Source: CAZHAX01 sp964530325 (lineage in GTDB: Bacteria; Chloroflexota; Anaerolineae; B4-G1). Taken from it: a stretch of DNA of 64,000 nt. Positions 58,225 to 64,000 of the stretch are shown one piece after another; the first letter of the stretch is position 1; the number at the start of each line of letters is the position of its first letter. Position numbers and translations under genes: made by a program. The notes below the pieces were generated by a model. That model worked only from the letters and a program-made list of their open reading frames with translations. It was not told the DNA's origin and did no database searches. The stretch spans positions 248,001 through 312,000 of the forward strand of contig CAZHAX010000001.1 of NCBI GenBank assembly GCA_964530325.1, written 5' to 3'.

Positions 58225-59367
58225 GTGGAGAAGCTGGAACAGGTGCTCGACCGTCTGGTCGCCGGGGTCCAGACCGCGCTGCGCGGAGACGGTGCGGCGG
58301 TGCGATTGCTGAACGGCGACGGCAGGCACCTGGTGCTGGGCGCTGCATCCGGTCTGGCGGCAGGGCGAGAGGGAACGGAGCGCGTCCCCCTCGAGGGCTG
58401 TCCGCTGGACGAGGAGGCGCTGGCGGGCGCGCCCGTCGTCGTTGTAGACGCTCGGGACGACAAGCGGGCTGCCTGCGTGCCCGAACAATGCCGGGCGGCT
58501 GTGTGTGTCTCGCTAGTCCACTCGGGTGAGCCGGTTGGCACTCTGCACGTCTACGGTAAGAAGCCGGGATCCTTTGACGAGGATGACGTCGCTTCGCTCG
58601 TGGCCCTGGGTGACCTTGGGGCGGCCGCTATAGCCTCGGCCAGAGCAGCCAACGCCCGGGAGAAGCTGGAGGCCAGCAAGGCCCACTTCGTCCGCGTGAC
58701 CACGCACGAGCTGCGCTCCCCCGTCACGGTGGCGCAATCGCTCGTCAGGGGGGTCCTTAAGGGCTACGCGGGGGAGCTGAGCGAGAAACAGATGGACGTC
58801 TTCACGCGCGTCGCCGGCCGCCTCGATCACCTGGAGAACCTGGTCAACGATCTGCTGTCCCTGGCGGCCGGAAGGGCGCCGGAGCTGGCCGAGAAGGAGG
58901 GGCCGGTCATGCTGAGGGCGAGCGTCGGCCGGGCCGTGCTCCTTTTCCAGCCTCGGGCGGACGACAAGGGGGTCTCGCTGCGGCAGGAGACCTGCTGTGA
59001 GGGTCTGGTCATCTGGGGCACGGAGGAAGGGCTGGACAGCGTCTTTTCCAACCTGGTGAGCAACGCGGTGAAGTACACGCCCTCAGGCGGCCGTGTGCTG
59101 GTCACGATGCGCGCCACGGGTGATGAAGTAGTTGTCCAGGTGGCCGACACGGGCATCGGGATACCGGCCGAGGCCATCCCTCATTTGTTTGAGGAGTTCT
59201 ACCGCGCCCCCAATGCGAAGGCGGCCGACGAGGCTGGCACGGGCCTGGGGCTGGCCATCGTCAGAGACCTCGTAGAGCGATATAGTGGCACGATCGACGT
59301 CGACAGTGAGGAGGGCAAGGGGAGTACGTTCACCGTGACGCTGCCCATCTATCGCTTCGACGGATAG
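58225..59367 (+). CDS. Soluble GAF-domain sensor histidine kinase
   Basis: The 380-residue protein has a GAF domain (about 5-145), HisKA with phospho-acceptor His161 in RVTTHELRSPVTVAQSL, and HATPase (NLVSNAVKYTPSGG, DTGIGIP, GTGLGLAIV). It lacks membrane segments. GTG start; the best ribosome site (GAAAGGGG) is about 10 bp away. Location after the hydrogenase suggests it senses redox or H2 status (inference). Confidence 0.92.
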   Translation: MEKLEQVLDRLVAGVQTALRGDGAAVRLLNGDGRHLVLGAASGLAAGREGTERVPLEGCPLDEEALAGAPVVVVDARDDKRAACVPEQCRAAVCVSLVHSGEPVGTLHVYGKKPGSFDEDDVASLVALGDLGAAAIASARAANAREKLEASKAHFVRVTTHELRSPVTVAQSLVRGVLKGYAGELSEKQMDVFTRVAGRLDHLENLVNDLLSLAAGRAPELAEKEGPVMLRASVGRAVLLFQPRADDKGVSLRQETCCEGLVIWGTEEGLDSVFSNLVSNAVKYTPSGGRVLVTMRATGDEVVVQVADTGIGIPAEAIPHLFEEFYRAPNAKAADEAGTGLGLAIVRDLVERYSGTIDVDSEEGKGSTFTVTLPIYRFDG

Positions 59368-59436
59368 CTCCCGTGCGGCCCGCGCGGGAACCGCCGCAGG
59401 GGAGCGGAAGCCGGCTCGAGAGAGCGCGACGCTGAC

Positions 59437-60303
59437 ATGGACGAACAGAAGGTGACCCAGAGCCTGCGGGCTCAGGCGCGAGAGCTCCTGGAGAGCGGGC
59501 GGGTGGACTGCGTGATTGGCTACGAGGCTGGTCCGCGTGATCGGGCCCGCCCTGTTTTCGTATATGATCCGGATCAAGTCGACCGGCTGATCTGGGATGA
59601 TACGTGCGTCCACAACCTGGTGACGTACCTGCATGACAAGAAGAAGGCTCCTCGTCGGGGTGAGGAGCCGCCGCGGGTGGCCATTGTGGTCAAACCCTGC
59701 GACAGCCGGGCGATCAACGTCCTCCTGGCCGAGCGGCAGATCGAGCGCGAGCGTCTGTTCGTGATCGGCGTCGTCTGCGAAGGAATGGCCGGGCCGGATG
59801 ACGGTCTGGCTGCGCGCTGCCTCCGCTGCGGCGACCGGGTGCCTGTGGTGCACGACGTTCTCGTGGGCGAGCCGCCGGACGCGCCCGCCGTCGAGGAGGC
59901 GTACGCCGACCTGGCGGCCGTCGAGAAGATGAAGCCTGCCAAGAGGCTCGCCTTCTGGCTCAGCCAGTTCGATCGCTGTATCCGCTGCTACGCCTGCCGC
60001 CAGGTCTGCCCGGGCTGCTACTGTACGACCTGTATGTTCGAGCGGGACGACGGCTTGTGGGTCGACGCGGGGATCGAGCTGGGGCCGAAGCAGGTTTTCC
60101 ATCTGGGCCGGGCGCTCCATCTGGCGGGGCGCTGCGTGGAGTGCGATGAATGCGAGCGGGTATGCCCGATGGGGCTGCCTCTCAGCTTGCTGAATAGACG
60201 CATCGTGCGGGAGATCGAGGAGCTCTACGGCCACCGGGCCGGCCGTGATGAGGAATTGACGCCGCTGCTCTTCGAGCTGGGGGACGAGGGGTCGCCGATA
60301 TGA
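59437..60303 (+). CDS. 2[4Fe-4S] FrhB/FdhB-like electron-transfer protein
   Basis: The 288-residue protein combines an FrhB-type N-terminus (VVKPCDSRAINVLLAERQI) with two [4Fe-4S] motifs (CIRCYACRQVCPGCYC and CVECDECERVCPMGLP), as in F420-hydrogenase/formate dehydrogenase beta subunits and HdrC-like proteins. No F420-related gene is evident. Start preceded by weak ribosome site. It overlaps the next gene by 4 bp. Confidence 0.85.
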   Translation: MDEQKVTQSLRAQARELLESGRVDCVIGYEAGPRDRARPVFVYDPDQVDRLIWDDTCVHNLVTYLHDKKKAPRRGEEPPRVAIVVKPCDSRAINVLLAERQIERERLFVIGVVCEGMAGPDDGLAARCLRCGDRVPVVHDVLVGEPPDAPAVEEAYADLAAVEKMKPAKRLAFWLSQFDRCIRCYACRQVCPGCYCTTCMFERDDGLWVDAGIELGPKQVFHLGRALHLAGRCVECDECERVCPMGLPLSLLNRRIVREIEELYGHRAGRDEELTPLLFELGDEGSPI

Positions 60304-61295
60304 AAGTGGCAACCCCAGATGCTGTTCTGGCCTGGCTAGGGCAGTTGGCCGACAGCGTCGATCTGATCGCGCCGTGCGACGTCGATGGCCACGTGCTGTA
60401 TCGGCGAGTGACGGAGGCCAAGGACGTCCTGCTCGACTACGAGCGGCCCGAGCTCTCCGCCAAAGAGGCTGTGCTTCCCGCCACCGAGGTCATTCTGCGC
60501 ATAGAGCGGCGGGGAAGCGAGGCGGCACTGGAGGATAACCTGCAGGACCGGCCGCAGGTCGTCTTCGGAGTGCGTCCCTGCGATGCGCACGGCATAGCCG
60601 TGCTCGACGCTCTACTGCTGCAGCAGGACCCCGTCGATCGATCCTATCAGCACCACCGCCAAAGGACGACGCTGGTCGGTCTGGCCTGCCCGAGAATGTG
60701 GGAAGGCTGTTTTTGTACGTCGATGGGCGGCGGGCCGGACGACCCGACCCACCTGGACGTGCTGCTGCGCGAGGTGGACGGCGGCTACGCCGTCGAGGCG
60801 ATCACCGACAAGGGCACCGAGCTGCTGGAGGGGTTGGAGACGGAGACGCGCAAAGGAAAGGCAGTCGCTTCATCCAAGGAGGCGGAGGCGGTGCCGGTGA
60901 CGGAGCCCGGCAAGTGGCGCCCGCTGTTTGAGGCCGACATCTGGCGGCGCCACGGAGAGCGATGCCTCAGCTGTCGCATCTGCACCTACGTTTGCCCCAC
61001 CTGCCGTTGCTTCGACGTTGTAGACAGGGTGGTGGAGAGGCGCGAGGGCGCCACCCGCGTGGAACGCGTGCGCGTGTGGGATGCCTGCACCAGTCCCAAC
61101 TACCGTCGCGTGGCCGGCGGCCACAATCCGCGCGCCACGAAGTCCGACCGGCTGCGCAACCGCTTCTTCTGCAAGTTCTGCTACTACCCTGAGGACTTCG
61201 GCCCCGTGGCCTGTGTCGGCTGCGGGCGCTGCGTCGTCTCATGCCCGGTCGATATCGACATCACCGAGGTGATGAAGGAAGTGGCGGAGCGGTAG
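60300..61295 (+). CDS. Second AsrA/HydB-like 2[4Fe-4S] subunit
   Basis: The 331-residue protein is a paralogue of the beta subunit at 53347: GVRPCDAHGIAVLDALLL, CLSCRICTYVCPTCRC and CVGCGRCVVSCPVDID. The clusters are canonical here (Pro after the last Cys). Together with the genes at 59437 and 62781 it forms a beta/gamma-like module without an adjacent hydrogenase or sulfite reductase. Confidence 0.88.
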   Translation: MKVATPDAVLAWLGQLADSVDLIAPCDVDGHVLYRRVTEAKDVLLDYERPELSAKEAVLPATEVILRIERRGSEAALEDNLQDRPQVVFGVRPCDAHGIAVLDALLLQQDPVDRSYQHHRQRTTLVGLACPRMWEGCFCTSMGGGPDDPTHLDVLLREVDGGYAVEAITDKGTELLEGLETETRKGKAVASSKEAEAVPVTEPGKWRPLFEADIWRRHGERCLSCRICTYVCPTCRCFDVVDRVVERREGATRVERVRVWDACTSPNYRRVAGGHNPRATKSDRLRNRFFCKFCYYPEDFGPVACVGCGRCVVSCPVDIDITEVMKEVAER

Positions 61296-61381
61296 AGGCG
61301 GCGCGCGCTGGGCTGTTCGAGACGATTGCGGCCGGTCGCCGGGATCGGCTGGTGCAATCAGGTGCGCGGGGAAGAGTTGTG

Positions 61382-61993
61382 ATGGGCAGACGATGGCTAC
61401 GAATGGTGGGGATATGCCTTGCGTTGGCCGCAGCCGGCTGTTCGACTGACGACGCGCCCGCGGAAGGAGCCCCCACTGCGACTGTGCAGGCAGCCGCGAC
61501 GACGGCCGCGGCGGACGAAGGAGGGGGTGAAGTGGCTCTGGAGCTGACGAGCACGGCCTATTCGGATGGGGAAGCAGTACCAGCGCGATACACCTGCGAC
61601 GGGGAGAACGTCTCGCCGCCGCTGGCATGGACTGGCGTTCCGCAGGAGACGGCCACCTTTGCCCTCATGTTCGATGACCCGGACGCTCCAGGCGGTACCT
61701 GGGTCCACTGGGTCCTCTTCAACATTCCGGGCCAGACGCGCTCTCTCGCCGAGGGGCAGCCCGGCGTGGACGAGCTGCCGGACGGCAGCCGCCACGGGGC
61801 GAACAGCTGGCGCCGGCGTGACTACGGCGGTCCCTGTCCCCCCAGCGGCACCCATCGATACGTCCTCATACTGTATGCTCTGGACACAGCGCTCCAGGTG
61901 GCGCCTGGCGCCACCACAGTCGAGCTGATGGGTGCCATGGCGGGTCACGTTCTGGCCCAGGCGGAGCTCCTGGGGACCTATTCCCGGCAGTAG
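61382..61993 (+). CDS. PEBP (YbhB/YbcL)-type lipoprotein 1
   Basis: The 203-residue protein starts with a lipoprotein signal (RMVGICLALAAAGCS) and a Thr/Ala linker. The mature part is a phosphatidylethanolamine-binding-protein fold: YTCDGENVSPPLAWTGVP, FDDPDAPGGTWVHWVLFNIP, and GPCPPSGTHRYVLILYALD. Function of bacterial PEBP proteins is unclear. It is the first of a tandem pair inserted between electron-transfer genes. Confidence 0.88.
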   Translation: MGRRWLRMVGICLALAAAGCSTDDAPAEGAPTATVQAAATTAAADEGGGEVALELTSTAYSDGEAVPARYTCDGENVSPPLAWTGVPQETATFALMFDDPDAPGGTWVHWVLFNIPGQTRSLAEGQPGVDELPDGSRHGANSWRRRDYGGPCPPSGTHRYVLILYALDTALQVAPGATTVELMGAMAGHVLAQAELLGTYSRQ

Positions 61994-62060
61994 CGAGTTC
62001 GGAGCAGGGGTATCTACTCGCGCCGCCGACCGCTCAATCGGTATGGAGAAGGCGGGAAGC

Positions 62061-62738
62061 ATGAAAGCAACGCTCGGTTTGATCATCCTGGCATTCGCGC
62101 TCGTGGCTCTGGTGGGCTGCACGCCCAGTGACGATGCCACGGCCACGCCGACCTCGGAGGCGGCCCAGCCGTCGGCAACCTCGGATTCTCCTGGCCCGGT
62201 GCCGGTGACCTCGCTCGACATCTCAGTTGCCGCCTTCGAGATCGGGGGCGAGATTCCAGAGCGCCATACGTGCTTTGGCGACAATGTCTCGCCTGCGCTG
62301 GAGTGGTCGGGCGTACCGGAAGGGACGGAGAGCTTGCTGCTGCTCGTCTACGATCTGGACGCGGACGCGCAGTCGGGAGCTTCCATACCCCCGGGATTCG
62401 TCCACTGGGTGGTGTACAACATTCCCACGACGGTCACTGGCTATGCCGAGGACGTGGCCGCAGGGGCGACGCTGGATGACGGAGCCCCGCAGGGCAGCAA
62501 CGACTTCACGCCTTTTGCGGCAGAGGGAGCGCTCTTCCCCGGCGGCGCGCTCGCCAAGCTGGTGGGCTACGATGGGCCCTGCCCCGAAGACGAGCATCGC
62601 TACATCTTCGCCCTCTATGCCCTCGACACCGTTCTCGACGTGGCTCCCGGCGGGGCGATGCCCGAGATCTTCGAGGCCATGGCTGGCCACACGGTGGCTC
62701 AGGCGGAGTACATGGGAGTCTTCGCTCCTCCGCAGTGA
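62061..62738 (+). CDS. PEBP (YbhB/YbcL)-type lipoprotein 2
   Basis: The 225-residue paralogue of the previous gene has its own lipobox (ILAFALVALVGC), HTCFGDNVSPALEWSGVP, VYDLDADAQSG, HWVVYNIP and GPCPEDEHRYIFALYALD. The ATG at 62061 follows GGCGGGAAGC; an ATG at 62043 is also in frame. Anchored outside the membrane, next to cytoplasmic redox genes. Confidence 0.87.
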   Translation: MKATLGLIILAFALVALVGCTPSDDATATPTSEAAQPSATSDSPGPVPVTSLDISVAAFEIGGEIPERHTCFGDNVSPALEWSGVPEGTESLLLLVYDLDADAQSGASIPPGFVHWVVYNIPTTVTGYAEDVAAGATLDDGAPQGSNDFTPFAAEGALFPGGALAKLVGYDGPCPEDEHRYIFALYALDTVLDVAPGGAMPEIFEAMAGHTVAQAEYMGVFAPPQ

Positions 62739-62780
62739 CGTTATCGGGGAGCGGTGAGGCGGGGCGATGAGGATAGGAGA

Positions 62781-63626
62781 ATGATCGCGCAGACTGCCGA
62801 CCCGATGCGCCCCTACACAGGCCGCCTGGCGGGAGTTCGGGACCTGGCGACCGGCATCAAGCTTTTCCAGGTCGAGCTGAACGAGCCAGCTGGGCAGGCG
62901 GCGTTCGCCTCCTGCAAGCCGGGCCAGTTCGCCTTCGTGTCTGTCTTCGGCGCGGGCGAAGCGCCCTTCGGCGTGACGTCGACGCCGGCGCGGACCTCCG
63001 CAATCGAGTTTGCCGTCGCGGAGCTGGGCCACGTGACACACGCGCTCCACACCCTCGAGGTGGGCGAGCCGGTCGGGATTCGCGGCCCGCTGGGCAACTG
63101 GTTCCCCATGGAGGAGCTCAAGGGGCAGAACGTAGTGATCCTTGGCGGCGGCATCGGCGGTGCCCCGCTCCGCCCCGTGATCCACACCATTCTGGACAAC
63201 CGCTCCGACTATGGCCATCTCACTATCCTGTGGGCAGCGCGCAGCCCCGATCTGCTTGTCTTCACCGACGAGTTCGATGAGTGGGGCTCGGCTCCCGATT
63301 CCGAGTTCCACGTCACAGTAGACCAGGCGGACGATGATTGGAAGGGCAACGTAGGCCTGATCACTCAGCTGCTCGAGGACGTGGAGCCGGAGACGAAGAA
63401 TGCTGTGGCCGTGACCTGCGGCCCGCCGATCATGATCCACTTCGCCTTCCTGGCCCTGCAGAAGATGGGCTTCCCGCCGGGCCGGCTGCTGACCACTCTC
63501 GAGGCTCGCATGCATTGCGGCATCGGCAAGTGCGGGCGGTGCAACATGGGGGAGAAGTTCGTCTGTACGGACGGCCCCGTCTTCTGGCAGAGCGAGATAG
63601 CGGGGTTCCTGGAGGGGTTTCTGTAG
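62781..63626 (+). CDS. Second gamma-like FAD/NAD(P)-binding subunit with [2Fe-2S]
   Basis: The 281-residue protein parallels the gamma subunit at 54390: PGQFAFVSVFGAGEAPFGVTS, GPLGNWFPME, LGGGIGGAPLRPV and C-terminal CGIGKCGRCNMGEKFVC. ATG at 62781 follows AGGAGA. It is the likely NAD(P)-linked partner of the electron-transfer subunits at 59437 and 60300. Confidence 0.9.
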   Translation: MIAQTADPMRPYTGRLAGVRDLATGIKLFQVELNEPAGQAAFASCKPGQFAFVSVFGAGEAPFGVTSTPARTSAIEFAVAELGHVTHALHTLEVGEPVGIRGPLGNWFPMEELKGQNVVILGGGIGGAPLRPVIHTILDNRSDYGHLTILWAARSPDLLVFTDEFDEWGSAPDSEFHVTVDQADDDWKGNVGLITQLLEDVEPETKNAVAVTCGPPIMIHFAFLALQKMGFPPGRLLTTLEARMHCGIGKCGRCNMGEKFVCTDGPVFWQSEIAGFLEGFL

Positions 63627-63636
63627 GCGGCGCATC

Positions 63637-63741
63637 GCCGCGGGTTAAGCCCCGCGGCTCAGAGCAGAACCCTGCTTCGCAGGCTGGGAAGAAGCCCGCG
63701 GAGCGCGGTTGAGCTGCGAGCCCGGCGGTTCGGCGCCGGGC
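63637..63741 (+). promoter_or_regulatory. Two GC-rich hairpins between gamma-like and ArsA-like genes
   Basis: GCCGCGGG/CCCGCGGC (63637-63658) and GCCCGGCG/CGCCGGGC (63720-63741) are perfect 8-bp stems. Neither has a T tract. The 138-bp gap shows no promoter that I can support. Confidence 0.4.
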
Positions 63742-63764
63742 GGGCACGGTATCCGAGGATTAGT

Positions 63765-64000
63765 ATGTCTCTGGCAACCCTTGACAGCACAGACAAGCGC
63801 GTGCTGATGTTCGGCGGAAAGGGAGGGGTGGGTAAGACCACCTCCTCCGCCGCGGTGGCGCTTCACTTCGCCGCGGCCGGGCGAAAGACGCTGATCATCT
63901 CCAGTGACCTGGCCCCCTCGCTCTCCGACATCTTCGAGATGGAGATCGGGCCGGCGGAGAGGGAGGTGAAAGGCGGGTCCGGGCTTCATGCCCTGGAGAT
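63765..64000 (+). CDS. ArsA/GET3-like ATPase (3' end outside window)
   Basis: The visible 78 residues begin MSLATLDSTDKRVLMFGGKGGVGKTTSSAA, an ArsA-type deviant Walker A, followed by LIISSDLAPSLSDIF in place of the classic TDPAHSLSD switch. GET3/ArsA-family ATPases target membrane proteins or energise anion export; which applies cannot be seen from this fragment. The frame stays open to the end of the window. Confidence 0.8.
   Translation, partial: MSLATLDSTDKRVLMFGGKGGVGKTTSSAAVALHFAAAGRKTLIISSDLAPSLSDIFEMEIGPAEREVKGGSGLHALE

Overview
The window is G+C-rich bacterial chromosome with densely packed, often start/stop-overlapping genes. It points to an anaerobic, hydrogen-metabolising bacterium. 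An uncultured Chloroflexota (Dehalococcoidia/Anaerolineae-like) lineage is my best guess, from the mix of large multi-GAF histidine kinases, a class 1B PyrD/PyrK pair, an NBR1-type Ig domain, Mrp/NifX/DUF5320 genes and two unrelated [NiFe] hydrogenases. That assignment is inference. I see no rRNA, tRNA, CRISPR, phage, transposase or replication origin.

Layout. 1-2.1 kb: end of an NBR1-like Ig-domain protein, a trypsin-like protease and a stand-alone copy of its N-terminal domain. 2.1-8.2 kb (minus): a degenerate metallo-beta-lactamase-fold protein and two large sensor kinases. 8.4-13.7 kb (plus): glgC, obgE, nadD and a tandem solute-binding lipoprotein. 13.7-16.6 kb: zinc ribbon, EamA transporter, ferredoxin and PHP-domain protein. 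16.7-23.7 kb (minus): de novo pyrimidine operon pyrB-F-E-methyltransferase-D-K-5-FCL-C, with a consensus promoter and an intrinsic terminator in its leader (attenuator). 23.8-25.3 kb (minus): formate/nitrite-type channel and two paralogous tiny membrane proteins. 25.5-27.8 kb (plus): NarL/DesK-type two-component pair. 27.9-33.6 kb (minus): membrane-bound uptake-type [NiFe] hydrogenase in the gene order hybO-A-B-C-D.

33.7-43.9 kb (plus) is an accessory metal/Fe-S region behind a strong promoter and a PadR-type regulator: Mrp ATPase, DUF89, two DUF5320, two NifX-like proteins, NifU-like scaffold, a C_GCAxxG_C_C redox protein, Nudix, DUF1638, thiamine-binding-type protein, methyltransferase, ferredoxin, two dihydropterin-synthase-like metallohydrolases and small zinc ribbons. 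44-49.4 kb: two ICMT-like proteins (one fused to a metallo-beta-lactamase), two ferredoxin-bearing MinD-type ATPases, CooT, a His-tailed small protein, a MIP18-type factor and a radical SAM protein. 49.5-63.6 kb: hypA-hypB-hypC, DRTGG protein, thioredoxin reductase, a CBS-ATPase fusion, a cytosolic group 3b-type hydrogenase in the order beta-gamma-delta-alpha plus protease, a two-component pair, and a second set of electron-transfer subunits without its own hydrogenase, interrupted by two PEBP lipoproteins. The window ends in an ArsA-like ATPase.

The most interesting observation is at 38643-39077. The C_GCAxxG_C_C gene is readable only through an in-frame TGA, which lies exactly at the first of the family's four conserved cysteines. 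It is followed, 21 nt later, by the loop of a perfect 8-bp stem, fitting the spacing and loop rule of a bacterial SECIS element. I read it as a candidate new selenoprotein. Also notable are the pyr attenuator, a three-segment competing-hairpin leader before the hyb operon, a coiled-coil tail shared by three adjacent unrelated proteins, and several fusions and micro-proteins.
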